NCBI RefSeq assembly: GCF_014203715.1
Contig: NZ_JACHJP010000016.1
Location: forward strand, 1-64,000
Origin: Streptosporangium saharense
GTDB taxonomy: Bacteria > Actinomycetota > Actinomycetes > Streptosporangiales > Streptosporangiaceae
Length of the DNA stretch: 64,000 nt
Direction of reading: 5' to 3'
Made by a program: the position numbers and the translations under genes. Shown one piece after another: positions 1 through 7,543 of the stretch. Every line of letters begins with the position of its first letter. The stretch's first letter is position 1. The notes beneath the pieces are model-generated. The model did no database searches. It was not told where the DNA came from and saw nothing but the letters and a program-made list of their open reading frames with translations.

Positions 1-119
1 CGGCTGGTCCAGGTCGCGCCGCCCTCGCTGGCCCCGCGCGACAACAGGGAGCGTCCGCCCACTGGGCTGAGTGACCGGGGCCCGGCCAGGAGGCGGCGTT
101 CGCCGGGCGGGAGGACGGC

Positions 120-467
120 ATGATGCCACTCCTCAACGCGGCCCGTCCAGAGGCCGGGCTTTCAGATCGAACCTGCAACACCGTGCAACAGGCCCATCCC
201 GGTTGGCTGGTCTTCCACAACGCGCAGTCCGGCCTGTGGAGTGCCTACCGCTGTGCCTTGTCCGGCAGGCCGACCCCCGGCGCCGTGCTGCTGGTGCGCG
301 CGGAGTCGGCGGAGGAATTGGACCGCAAGCTGGCCCCGCAGGCATCCCCGGTGGTGCCGCCGAGCATCCGGGCCGTCGCCGCAGCCCGTGCTCTGCAGGC
401 CCACGCCTTTCGGGCTGGCCGGATCGGTTACCGGCCTCCCGCTCTGCGCAGGCTTCTGCGCTCCTGA
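120..467 (+). CDS. Small PGW-type protein, cassette copy 1 (gene C1)
   Basis: A 115-aa soluble protein with no family I recognise. Residues 25-65 (HPGWLVF, then a WSAY block and VLLVRAESAEELDRKL) match the 105-aa protein at 15,344-15,661 almost residue for residue, and the C-termini share PPSIRAVA and the ending RRLLRS, so the two are clear paralogues. The ATG at 120 follows GGAGG by a normal distance; an in-frame ATG at 123 is equally possible. Compared with copy 2, its N-terminus is about 10 residues longer. Upstream (1-119) I see only the tail of an unassignable frame; the upstream cassette genes would lie outside the window. It is followed at once by a hairpin-rich element. Function unknown; its setting with a BldC-like protein suggests a regulatory role, which is inference. 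Confidence 0.7.
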   Translation: MMPLLNAARPEAGLSDRTCNTVQQAHPGWLVFHNAQSGLWSAYRCALSGRPTPGAVLLVRAESAEELDRKLAPQASPVVPPSIRAVAAARALQAHAFRAGRIGYRPPALRRLLRS

Positions 468-470
468 GCC

Positions 471-712
471 GGTACGGCGGGCGGTGGGACCTCATCCCGC
501 CCTCTGCCCGCCGTACCTCATGAACGTGCGGCTCGGGTTGGAGGGCTTGAGCCGCACTCCTTCGCAAGGTGGCTCCCACGCGCGCCGGGACATGGCAGGG
601 CGTGTTGGGGAAGGGGGAGCCGCCTCGCGCACCGGTCCCGTGTCCCCACACGCGGGGCCGGTCCTCCTACCGGGTGCCTGGCCCCTGCTCCCCGGCTCGG
701 GGCCGGGCACCC
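471..712 (+). ncRNA. Candidate structured RNA with five hairpins, copy 1
   Basis: This 343-bp gap between two small genes is not empty. It can fold into five successive hairpins with arms at 471-482/506-517 (12 bp), 526-534/549-557 (9 bp), 568-577/615-624, 631-640/653-662 and 672-685/699-712 (about 14 bp). All five recur in the same order at 15,666-15,897, where the loops have diverged and most arm differences keep pairing through G-U wobbles (one A-C mismatch in hairpin 1). The last stem resembles a terminator but has no T run. It could be a cis-acting leader of the downstream genes, a processed small RNA or an attenuator; no known riboswitch family was recognised. Confidence 0.55.
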
Positions 713-810
713 CCCACCCTCACCCGAACCAGCACGGCCTCCCCGCCTGAACCGGCGAGACCTCCCCGCGTGAGGCGGGTTTCCTGTCCGTCCTCCGAAG
801 CGAGACGACC

Positions 811-1050
811 ATGACCGATGACGAGTACGAGCGACGCGTGATCGACGTGCTCACCAGCACCCACCCCGGCTGGTACTACGAACAACGCGACCTGCCCGGC
901 CTGCCCCGCTGGTGGGCCACCCGCTACTACCCGCTCCGCCCCGACCAGCGAAAGGCCGGAGCCAGGGACGTGCTGGGCCGTACCACCCTGCACGGATTGG
1001 TCAGGGCCCTGGCCCGCCACGACAAGATCCTCCACGACCTCCGCTACTGA
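811..1050 (+). CDS. Small HPGW protein, cassette copy 1 (gene D1)
   Basis: A 79-aa protein nearly identical to the 77-aa product at 15,937-16,170. The conserved blocks are RVIDVL near the N-terminus, THPGW at about residue 20, a W-W pair, YYPLRPDQRKAGARD and a C-terminal LVRALARHD. The HPGW start of the core resembles the other small cassette proteins, which suggests a shared small fold. It is highly charged, with no signal peptide or membrane segment. It lies 11 bp before the BldC-like gene and is probably co-transcribed with it. Function unknown. Confidence 0.7.
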   Translation: MTDDEYERRVIDVLTSTHPGWYYEQRDLPGLPRWWATRYYPLRPDQRKAGARDVLGRTTLHGLVRALARHDKILHDLRY

Positions 1051-1061
1051 AGGAGCCCCCC

Positions 1062-1289
1062 ATGCCCGCGAGCAAGGCCGTCACCCCGGACGGCACCTTC
1101 ACCACCGGACCCGAAACCACCGACCGGCTCCTCACCCCCGGCGAGGTCGCGCACATCTTCGGCGTCGATCCCAAGACCGTGAACCGGTGGTCCCTCACCG
1201 GGAAGATCCCCTCGCTGAAGACCCCCAGCGGCCACCGCCGCTACCGCCAAAGCGACATCAACACCCTCCTCAACCCTTCGACTTCTTGA
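1062..1289 (+). CDS. BldC-like MerR-type helix-turn-helix protein, copy 1 (gene E1)
   Basis: A 75-aa DNA-binding protein. After a flexible 20-residue N-terminus the sequence LLTPGEVAHIFGVDPKTVNR is the winged helix-turn-helix of the BldC/excisionase (MerR-like, helix_turn_helix_17) family, ending in TPSGHRRYR and DINTLLN. The length fits a stand-alone BldC-type protein with no effector domain. Start ATG follows AAGGAG, which overlaps the end of the upstream gene D1. A paralogue sits at 16,182-16,409 and a start-less fragment at 45,730-45,963. BldC proteins can coat promoters cooperatively; which promoters this one binds cannot be read from here. A phage or element excisionase role is the main alternative. 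Confidence 0.85.
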   Translation: MPASKAVTPDGTFTTGPETTDRLLTPGEVAHIFGVDPKTVNRWSLTGKIPSLKTPSGHRRYRQSDINTLLNPSTS

Positions 1290-1314
1290 CCACGTGTTCC
1301 GGTCTCGGGGGAAG

Positions 1315-1526
1315 ATCATCCCCGCGTGCGCGGGGATGGTCCCGCCAGGGCAACGCCAACGAGGAAGTGCGGATCGTGCTCCCCGCGCAAGCGGGGATGG
1401 TCCCGTCAGCGCGGGCGTGCTCTCTCCGGGGCTCGTGTGCTCCCCGCGCACGCGGGGATGGTCCCGCGCGCGACGGCCTGTCAACCGTGTGCGTCCAGTG
1501 CTCCCCGCGCAGGCGGGGATGGTTCT
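1315..1526 (+). CRISPR. Type I-E-like CRISPR mini-array, four repeats
   Basis: Four 29-nt repeats start at 1315, 1376, 1437 and 1498, exactly 61 nt apart, leaving 32-nt spacers. Repeats begin GTGCTCCCCGCGCA, have the short CCCCGC/GCGGGG hairpin and end GATGGTCCC, as in type I-E arrays. The first repeat differs in its first five bases and the fourth in its last bases. One further step lands on a badly decayed repeat near 1559-1587. No cas gene is in the window, so the array is orphan here. It starts 25 bp after the BldC-like gene. Confidence 0.9.
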
Positions 1527-1610
1527 ACATCAGGAATCGTCCTCATGTCCTTCCAGGAGTGGTTTCCCGCGCACTCGGGGAGCACGGACAGGACCTCGGG
1601 GGCCGGGGCT

Positions 1611-1710
1611 GGGGCCATCTCTTCAGGGTGATGAGTGATGAGACCTGTCGGAAGACGACCCCATGGCGGCCAAGCCCGGGCGTTGCGAACCCTTCGGGGT
1701 GACGAGTGGC
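1611..1710 (-). CRISPR. Remnant of a second CRISPR array, two repeats
   Basis: A repeat at 1682-1710 begins GTTGCGAACCC and matches the main-array repeat (11.7-12.3 kb) except at five positions. Upstream, 1621-1639 matches the 3' part of the repeat in the decayed form CTTCAGGGTGATGAGTGA, also seen in the terminal repeat of the main array, giving a decayed repeat at 1611-1639. The single spacer between them is 42 nt, longer than the 35-39 nt of the main array. The leader copy follows at once, so this looks like a collapsed sister array read from the minus strand. Confidence 0.7.
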
Positions 1711-1819
1711 CCGAGGGTAAATCCCCAGGTCAGGCCGGGTGCCATGGGAACGGGACGAGCTGGTTTTGCAGCGGTCCGGCGAGGGCGCGGAAGTGCGGGT
1801 CAGAGCGTCGATCATCTTA
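1711..1819 (-). promoter_or_regulatory. CRISPR leader, copy 1
   Basis: The 109 bp beside the last repeat remnant closely match 12,284-12,391, the sequence flanking the main array. Shared blocks include CGAGGGTAAA, CCCAGGTC, TTTTGCAGCGGTCCGGCG and GATCATCTT at the far end. Being next to the best-preserved repeat, it fits a leader that drives transcription leftward and guides spacer acquisition. Confidence 0.65.
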
Positions 1820-2033
1820 GGGGTTCGGTCGGGTCCACCGATCCTTCCGTGGACGCACGCTTTCCTGTCAGGTTCTCCAAAGGAGAGGGGAAGCGCGAGC
1901 ACGTCCACAGGCGGGGTTGGGTGACCTCGCGTCGGCCCCAGCGGGTGGAAGCGGCCGGGTCGCCGGGCCGTACCGGAAGGGGGGCGTGTTGGTCCGCGCG
2001 GGCGGGCGGGAGCGTGGGCGCCGGTTCGTGAAC

Positions 2034-2071
2034 GCGGCTCGTGTCCCTGTTGGGACAGGGACACGAGCCGC
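2034..2071. other. Strong inverted repeat before the RiPP precursors
   Basis: A perfect 17-bp stem (arms 2034-2050 and 2055-2071, starting GCGGCTCGTGTCC) with a four-base loop lies about 135 bp before the first precursor gene. It has no T run. It may insulate the RiPP operon from upstream transcription or be an operator. No gene is visible between 1819 and 2208. Confidence 0.6.
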
Positions 2072-2207
2072 GCTGATGGCGGGCAGGGAGGGGACTTTTC
2101 GCTCTGGGCGCCCGGGACGGGGGCGGTGAAGGATCTCGATCGCCATACCTACGAATCGTCCCTGGACGTCGTGGGTGCCGCGAAATCCCGAAAGGAGGAA
2201 ATCACTC

Positions 2208-2366
2208 ATGGCCATCCGCTTCGACGACCTGTACGGCCACGCCGCGCTCCCCGACGACGCCCTGGACAGTGTCGTCGGCGGTCGTCCGACGTCGGCCCCA
2301 CCGAGTCCCAAGGTCTGCACGTCGGTCAACGGCGAGCCCGACACGTGTTCGGACTACCCGTACTGA
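2208..2366 (+). CDS. RiPP precursor peptide 1 (graspetide-like)
   Basis: A 52-aa precursor. The first 25 residues form a leader with MAIRFDDL and a hydrophobic/acidic stretch ending in ALDSVVGG, a double-glycine cleavage site for the C39 peptidase of the exporter at 5265. The predicted 27-residue core carries PPSPKVCTS and PDTCSD, with two Cys and clustered Thr/Ser and Asp/Glu residues, the side chains that ATP-grasp graspetide ligases join by esters. Start ATG 2208 has a very strong AAAGGAGGAAA site. A paralogous precursor follows 36 bp later. Ring pattern and activity are unknown. Confidence 0.8.
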   Translation: MAIRFDDLYGHAALPDDALDSVVGGRPTSAPPSPKVCTSVNGEPDTCSDYPY

Positions 2367-2401
2367 TCCAGCTCCACGAAACCCACGAAAGGAAGCACAT
2401 C

Positions 2402-2563
2402 ATGACCATCCGCTTCGACGACCTGAACAGCGCCGCGGCGCTGTCCGACGACGCCCTCGACGACGTCGTCGGTGGCCGCCCGCCGATGACCCCGCCCAGC
2501 CCGAGGGTCTGCACGTCGATCAACAACGGCCAGCCGGACACGTGCTGGGATCCCCAGGGCTGA
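2402..2563 (+). CDS. RiPP precursor peptide 2 (graspetide-like)
   Basis: A 53-aa paralogue of the preceding precursor: leader MTIRFDDL through ALDDVVGG (25 residues), then a 28-residue core with PPSPRVCTS and QPDTCWD. Positions kept between the two cores are PPSP-(K/R)-VCTS, N, PDTC and D, which marks them as the likely modified residues; the last four residues vary. The classical microviridin leader motif is not evident, so leader recognition may rest on the IRFDDL segment. Cut after the Gly-Gly pair is expected from the C39 domain encoded downstream. Confidence 0.8.
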   Translation: MTIRFDDLNSAAALSDDALDDVVGGRPPMTPPSPRVCTSINNGQPDTCWDPQG

Positions 2564-2585
2564 CGGTTCTCCCCTGATCGACCAA

Positions 2586-2610
2586 GGCGGCGCCTCGGGG
2601 AGGCGCCGCC
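2586..2610 (+). terminator. Hairpin between precursors and ligase gene
   Basis: A perfect 11-bp GC stem (arms 2586-2596 and 2600-2610, starting GGCGGCGCC) lies 22 bp after precursor 2 and 18 bp before the ligase gene. With no T run it may be a partial terminator or an mRNA stabiliser, making precursor transcript exceed enzyme transcript, a common RiPP arrangement. Confidence 0.6.
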
Positions 2611-2628
2611 CCTCTCCTGGAGAATCCG

Positions 2629-3600
2629 GTGATCCTGATACTCAGCAGCAAGACCGACAAGGGCGTGAACCTGGTCCTGCCCAAGCTCGTCGAACGCGGC
2701 CTCGACGTGTACTGGTGGGATCCCGGTGACTACCCCGCCTCCACCCGCATCACCTCCCGCCTCGTGGGCGCCGACTGGCGGCACACGCTCGTCACCGACG
2801 ACGCCGAGATCGACTGCTCGTCCATCAGCGCCGTCTGGCTGCGCCGCCCGCAGCGGCCGAAGGCCGCGAAGGTCGTCGAGGACGCCGGATACGGCGAGTT
2901 CGTGGCCCAGCTCGGGCGGATCCTGCGGGACGGCTGGATGGAGACTCTCGACGCCCGCTGGTTCCCGGCTCGCCTGAACACGGTTCTGCACGCCGAGAAC
3001 AAGCTGGTCAACCTCGCGGCCGGAGCCCGGCACGGCTTCCTGGTGCCGCAGACGACCGTCACCAACGACGACGAGCGGCTGGTCGACGTGTGGGCGGAGA
3101 CCGGTGGCCGGTGCATCGCCAAGGAGATCCAGCTTGTGCCGTACGAGCTGGACGGGCAGGAGCACGGCTTCTACACAACCACCCTGACCCGCCGTCATCT
3201 CACCACCAGGCACCGCCTGGCGTACGCGCCCGTGATCCTCCAGTCCAGGATCGACAAGGCCGTGGAGCTGCGCATCACCGTGGTCGGCGACCAGGTGTTC
3301 ACCGCCGAGATGCACTCCCAGGGGTCGCGGATGACCCGCGACGACTTCCGCCACTACGAAGGCAACTTCATCTCCTACGCCGTCCACGACCTCCCCGAGG
3401 ACGTGGCGCGGCGCTGTGTCGAACTGGTCAGGTCGCTGGGCCTGGCCTTCGGCTGCATCGACGTGATCCTCACTCCGGAAGGTGAGTACGTGTATCTGGA
3501 GCTGAATCCCAACGGCCAGTGGGGATGGCTGGAGGAGTTCACCGACCTGCGCATCTCCGAGGCGGTCGCCGACTGGCTCGTGGGGGAGGTGTCGGCGTGA
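2629..3600 (+). CDS. ATP-grasp ligase, MvdC/MvdD-like graspetide maturase
   Basis: A 323-aa enzyme of the ATP-grasp family that makes macrocyclic ester or amide links in microviridin-type peptides. The N-terminal preATP-grasp part starts ILILSSKTDKGVN and contains YWWDPGDYP; the middle has GGRCIAKE; the C-terminus carries the metal/ATP signature CIDVI and LELNPNGQWGWLE (about residues 280-305), typical of MvdC/MvdD-like ligases. Only one ligase is present, whereas the microviridin locus has two. GTG start at 2629. It overlaps the next gene by four bases, so the two are translationally coupled. The expected substrates are the two precursors just upstream. Confidence 0.88.
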   Translation: MILILSSKTDKGVNLVLPKLVERGLDVYWWDPGDYPASTRITSRLVGADWRHTLVTDDAEIDCSSISAVWLRRPQRPKAAKVVEDAGYGEFVAQLGRILRDGWMETLDARWFPARLNTVLHAENKLVNLAAGARHGFLVPQTTVTNDDERLVDVWAETGGRCIAKEIQLVPYELDGQEHGFYTTTLTRRHLTTRHRLAYAPVILQSRIDKAVELRITVVGDQVFTAEMHSQGSRMTRDDFRHYEGNFISYAVHDLPEDVARRCVELVRSLGLAFGCIDVILTPEGEYVYLELNPNGQWGWLEEFTDLRISEAVADWLVGEVSA

Positions 3601-4592
3601 GCGACTACCCGCACATGCTCGCGGAGGCGGTTGACCTGCTGCGCGGGCTGCCCCGGCGCCGTGAGGGCGTGCCCGCGGCGCGTGAGAGCGTGGCCGCCTG
3701 GCGCGCGGCCAACCCCGCCTGCCGCGCTCAGCTCGTGGTGGACGAACGGCCGGGCAGCCTCCTCGTTGACTACGACCTTCTTCTCGACCACCCGGACGGC
3801 GGCACCGTCGCGATCACCGCCTCGGTCGGGGACGGCGTGCCGTGGGTGGTCGACCATTCCACGCACTGGGCCGCGAGCAGGGTGCTGACGGTGGACGGCG
3901 AGGGCGTTTCGGTGCAGACGGCCCTGCTGTCGCTTCGGGCGTACGGCGAGCGCGACCGTACCCTCCAGGACGACCTGATCGACTTCTGCCTTCTCGGCCT
4001 GGAGACCTGGGACGACCCCGAGCCTACGGAGGAGGAGATGCAGCGGGCCTCCGACGAGTTCCGGCTGCGGCGCGGACTGCGCACGAGGGAGGCCATGCTG
4101 CGCTGGCTGGAGCAGGTGGGCCTGACCCCGCAGGCGTACCAGAACCATCTGTTCGCCCTGGTCCGGGCCAACCGCTTCCGTGGCAGGAAGGCGGCCGAGC
4201 TGGCGGCGGAGCACTTCGCCGAGCACGCCGCGGACTTCGACCGGGTCTCGGCCGTGTGGGCGGTCGGCGCCGAGGAGGCTCTCGCCGTACTGGCCGGTCA
4301 GGGCGACCCCGTCGCGGCGCTCGCGGGAGCGGTGGCCGGGCCCGTCGGCGAGCTGTCGATCCACGTGGCCGAGCGGGCGGCGGCCGAGCTGCCCGAGCCA
4401 CTGCGGGACGCCGCCGAGGGCGTGGCGGTGGGGCCCGTGCCGTACGGCGCGGCGTTCCTGTTCGGGACGGTACGGCACCGGCACCCCGCACGGCGGGACG
4501 AGGCCACCCTCGCCGCCGCGGGCCGGGCCGCCTTCGCCGACTACCTGGCCGACCGGAGAACCAAGGCCAAGATCGAATGGCACTGGGTCTAG
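3597..4592 (+). CDS. Putative peptide-maturation system protein (TIGR04500-like)
   Basis: A 331-aa protein with a GTG start inside the ligase stop. The N-terminal half (about 1-130) looks like a compact beta-rich domain with VDYDLLLDHPDG and AITASVGDGVPW; the middle (about 160-205) has RLRRGLRTREAMLRWLEQVG, like the SurA/PpiC-related helical segment of the putative peptide-maturation protein family that accompanies ATP-grasp or NHLP export loci. That family link is from memory of its pattern and is tentative. It has no signal peptide or membrane helix. Position between ligase and exporter suggests it presents, folds or proofreads the precursor before export. Confidence 0.55.
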   Translation: MSDYPHMLAEAVDLLRGLPRRREGVPAARESVAAWRAANPACRAQLVVDERPGSLLVDYDLLLDHPDGGTVAITASVGDGVPWVVDHSTHWAASRVLTVDGEGVSVQTALLSLRAYGERDRTLQDDLIDFCLLGLETWDDPEPTEEEMQRASDEFRLRRGLRTREAMLRWLEQVGLTPQAYQNHLFALVRANRFRGRKAAELAAEHFAEHAADFDRVSAVWAVGAEEALAVLAGQGDPVAALAGAVAGPVGELSIHVAERAAAELPEPLRDAAEGVAVGPVPYGAAFLFGTVRHRHPARRDEATLAAAGRAAFADYLADRRTKAKIEWHWV

Positions 4593-4617
4593 CCCCTGTC
4601 CAGCGAAGGCACCGTCC

Positions 4618-5268
4618 ATGCGCGATCACGACCCCACCCGCCCCATGCGTCGGCCTGGAGGCGGGGGGCACGGCGAGGGCTCCCGGGCTCCGGAGCCGCC
4701 GACCTCTTTACCAGTCGTCTCACCGGCCGCAGCCTCGGTCGCTGCGCCGGTCGCTTCGCCTGCCTCTGGGTCGGGTGTCTCACCGGCTCCTATGCTGGTC
4801 GTCTCACCAGGCGCAGCCTCGGTCTCGGTGCCGGTCGTCTCACCTGCCCCTGGGTCGGTCGCCTCATCGGGCGCAGCCTCGGTCTCGGTGCCGGTCGTCT
4901 CGTCTGCCCCTGGGTTGGGCGTCTCACCGGCCGCAGCCTCGGTCGCTGCGCCGGTCGCCTCGTCTGCCCCTGTGCCGGTCGCCTCACCGGCTCCCATGCC
5001 GGTCGTCTTACCAGGCGCCGCTTCGGTCTCTGTGCCGGGCGCCTCACCGGTCGCTCCGACCTCTCTACCAGCCGCCTCACCGGCTCCTGGGTCGGGCGCC
5101 GCGGGTGTTTTCCGGGAGGAGGCGTTGAGCCATCTGGCCGGGGCTCGACGGGTTCCGATGCCCCTGACGATCCGGACCCCGTCGTTCCTGCTGCTGTGGT
5201 TCGCGGTGGCCGTGCTGGCCGTGGCCGGTGGCGTGCTGCTGACGTTGCTGGCGCGGGCCACGCCATGA
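4618..5268 (+). CDS. Stunted HlyD-like export adaptor with repeat-rich N-terminus
   Basis: A 216-aa protein in two parts. Residues 25-165 are low-complexity Ser/Pro/Val/Ala, built from imperfect repeats of SPGAASVSVPV and SPAPGSV units encoded by a minisatellite at about 4700-5060. The C-terminal 50 residues (FREEALSHLAG, TIRTPSFLLL and a 22-residue membrane helix) resemble the membrane-anchoring start of HlyD-type adaptors of NHLP-like bacteriocin exporters, but the protein ends right after the helix, so the usual coiled-coil and lipoyl domains are missing. The stop overlaps the exporter start (ATGA). It may anchor or assist the exporter; it could also be a decaying gene. Confidence 0.55.
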   Translation: MRDHDPTRPMRRPGGGGHGEGSRAPEPPTSLPVVSPAAASVAAPVASPASGSGVSPAPMLVVSPGAASVSVPVVSPAPGSVASSGAASVSVPVVSSAPGLGVSPAAASVAAPVASSAPVPVASPAPMPVVLPGAASVSVPGASPVAPTSLPAASPAPGSGAAGVFREEALSHLAGARRVPMPLTIRTPSFLLLWFAVAVLAVAGGVLLTLLARATP

Positions 5269-7406
5269 GGAGGCGACGAGTCCCGGTCCTGCTGCAGAAC
5301 ACGATCACCGAATGCGGCGCGGCGTGCCTGGCCATGGTGCTGTGCCACCACGGTCGGCGCGTCACCGCGCACGAGCTGGCGCAACAGCTCGGCGTGGGCA
5401 GGGACGGCCTGAGCGCACGAGCCCTCATGGAGGGCGCACGCGGGTACGGCCTGCGGGCGCAGGCGTTCTCCGTCGATCCCGAGGATCTCGCGGGCGCGCC
5501 CCTGCCGGCGATCGTCCACTGGGAGTTCAACCACTTCCTCGTGGTCGAACGCTGGACGCCGGAACGGGTGGACGTCGTCGATCCGGGGCAGGGACGGCGC
5601 AGGCTCACCGCGGAGGAGTTCGGCGCCGGGTTCACCGGCGTGATCCTGGTGCTCCAACCCGACGACGGTTTCGTCCGCGGCTCGTCCTCGATGGCGGGGG
5701 CGTGGCGGCGCGAGTTCGTCCGCACCCTCCTGCGGCGCCGTCGCGGCCTGCTGGCGCAGGTCGTCGCGGCCTCCCTGCTGCTGCAACTGCTCGGCCTGGT
5801 CCTGCCGCTGGTGTCCGAGTTCCTGGTCGACACGGTGATCCCGGCACGGGCCCTGGACCTGCTGCCGTTGCTGGGCGTGGCCGTACTGCTGTCCAGCGTG
5901 GCCCAGTTCGTGATCGGTTACCTGCGGGCGGCGCTCCTGGTGGCTGTCCGCGCGCGGGCCGACCGGGAGCTCACCGAGAGTGTGGTCGCCCACCTGGTGG
6001 CCCTGCCGTACCGCTACTTCGCCCAGCGAGGCACCGGCGACCTGCTGGCCAGGGCCACCGGCGTGTCCACCCTGCGCGAGATCCTGACCGGGCAGATCGT
6101 CACCGCGCTGCTGGACGGCCCGCTCGCCGTCGGATATCTCGTCCTGGTCTATCTCAGAGACCCCGTGTTCGGGCTCGCGCTGACCGGCGTGGTGGTGCTG
6201 CAGTCGATCCTGCTGCTGGCCACGGCGGGTCGGGTCCGCCTCCTGGCGCAGCGTGAGCTGACGGCCTCCGCCGCCGCGCACACCAGTCTCATCCAGACGA
6301 TCAGCGGCATCGAGACGCTGAAGGCGTCCGGCGCGGAGCAGCGCATGACCGAGCAATGGTCGGCCCACTTCGCCGAGCAGCTCGACGCCGACGTGCGCAG
6401 CGGGCTCACACACGGGGCTCTGGAGGCCGCGCTGTCGGCGCTACGGGTGCTGGCCCCGCTCGGGCTGCTGTGGCTTGGCGCCTGGCGGGTCATGGACGGC
6501 CAGCTCAGCGTGGGCGCGCTGATCGCGCTCAACGCCATCGCGCTGGCGGCGCTGGCCCCGATGGGCGCGCTGATGGCGGGCGTGCAGAACCTCCAGCAGA
6601 TGAGTGCCCACTTCGACCGCCTTTCGGACATCCTGGCTTCCGCGCCCGAGCCCAGCGAGGGCATCGAGGTGCTCCGGTTGCGCGGCGCGATCGAACTGCG
6701 CGACGTGAGCTTCCGTCACGACCCGCGCGGTCCCTGGCAGGTTCGCGACGTCTCGCTCACCATCAGGCCGGGGCAGAAGGTCGCCCTGGTGGGGGCCTCC
6801 GGCTCGGGCAAGAGCACCCTCGCCCGGCTGCTGCTCGCGCTGCACACCCCGGTCCAGGGCGAGATCCGGTACGACGGCGTCCCCGCCGCCGAGCTCAACC
6901 TGCGCAGCCTGCGCCGCCAGTTCGGCGTGGTCACCCAGGACCCCTCCCTGTTCGGCGGCTCCATCAGGGACAACATCGCCCTCAACGACCCCGGAGCCTC
7001 CCTGGAGCGCGTCGTCGCCGCGGCGCAGCTCGCCAGGTTGCACGACGAGATCGCGGCCATGCCGATGGGCTACGACACGATGCTGACCGGCGACGGGGGC
7101 CTGTCGGGCGGCCAGCGCCAGCGCCTGGCCCTGGCCCGCGCCCTGCTGCCGGGGCCCAAGGTGCTGCTGCTCGACGAGGCAACCAGCAACCTGGACAGCG
7201 CCACCGAGGCGGCCATCGAGTCCAACCTGTCGTGGCTCCCGCAGACCCGCATCGTCATCGCCCACCGGCTCAGCACGGTCAAGGACGCCGACCTGATCGT
7301 GGTCCTCGACGCCGGACGCGTTCTGGAGAGGGGTACGCACGAGGAACTCATGGCACGCGGAGGCAGATACGCCGAACTCATCGCCGCCCAGGTCACCCCG
7401 GCCTGA
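5265..7406 (+). CDS. C39 peptidase-containing ABC exporter (bacteriocin type)
   Basis: A 713-aa exporter that should cut the leader after the double glycine and export the core peptide. Residues 1-135 are a C39 peptidase: Gln in LLQNTITECGAAC with the catalytic Cys, the His in WEFNHFLVV and the Asp in VVDPGQG. Residues about 155-440 are a six-helix ABC membrane domain; 470-713 are the nucleotide-binding domain with Walker A GASGSGKST, signature LSGGQRQR, Walker B VLLLDEATS and the switch His in IVIAHRLST. ATG 5265 overlaps the upstream stop; the two in-frame upstream starts would lie inside gene 4618. It closes the RiPP operon that starts at 2208. Confidence 0.93.
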   Translation: MRRRRVPVLLQNTITECGAACLAMVLCHHGRRVTAHELAQQLGVGRDGLSARALMEGARGYGLRAQAFSVDPEDLAGAPLPAIVHWEFNHFLVVERWTPERVDVVDPGQGRRRLTAEEFGAGFTGVILVLQPDDGFVRGSSSMAGAWRREFVRTLLRRRRGLLAQVVAASLLLQLLGLVLPLVSEFLVDTVIPARALDLLPLLGVAVLLSSVAQFVIGYLRAALLVAVRARADRELTESVVAHLVALPYRYFAQRGTGDLLARATGVSTLREILTGQIVTALLDGPLAVGYLVLVYLRDPVFGLALTGVVVLQSILLLATAGRVRLLAQRELTASAAAHTSLIQTISGIETLKASGAEQRMTEQWSAHFAEQLDADVRSGLTHGALEAALSALRVLAPLGLLWLGAWRVMDGQLSVGALIALNAIALAALAPMGALMAGVQNLQQMSAHFDRLSDILASAPEPSEGIEVLRLRGAIELRDVSFRHDPRGPWQVRDVSLTIRPGQKVALVGASGSGKSTLARLLLALHTPVQGEIRYDGVPAAELNLRSLRRQFGVVTQDPSLFGGSIRDNIALNDPGASLERVVAAAQLARLHDEIAAMPMGYDTMLTGDGGLSGGQRQRLALARALLPGPKVLLLDEATSNLDSATEAAIESNLSWLPQTRIVIAHRLSTVKDADLIVVLDAGRVLERGTHEELMARGGRYAELIAAQVTPA

Positions 7407-7543
7407 GCCACTGCCCAGGTGACCCCGGCTTGAGTCGCCTGCCAGATCGTCCCGGTCTGAGTCGCTGACCAGGTGACCCCGGCTTGAGTCGCTATCCAGG
7501 TGACTCCGGCCTGAGTCGCCTCCCAGGTCACACCGGTCTGAAG
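7386..7543. repeat. Tandem repeat of about 27 bp, six copies
   Basis: Six imperfect units of 26-28 bp built on CCAGGTGACCCCGGC and TTGAGTCGCC run from the last codons of the exporter gene into the spacer. The first unit supplies the exporter's last residues and stop codon. No gene is assignable in 7407-7680 beyond this repeat and a likely promoter near 7661-7672. Confidence 0.85.

Noticed and set aside
1294..1638. Open frames across the I-E mini-array
   Set aside because: Their repeated RASGDGP- and AGMVP-like segments are translations of the CRISPR repeat; stepping is 61 nt, and no start signal or codon bias supports a protein.
4626..6413. 595-aa minus-strand frame over the RiPP exporter
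   Set aside because: No domain and no start context; the plus strand encodes the adaptor and exporter with clear motifs.
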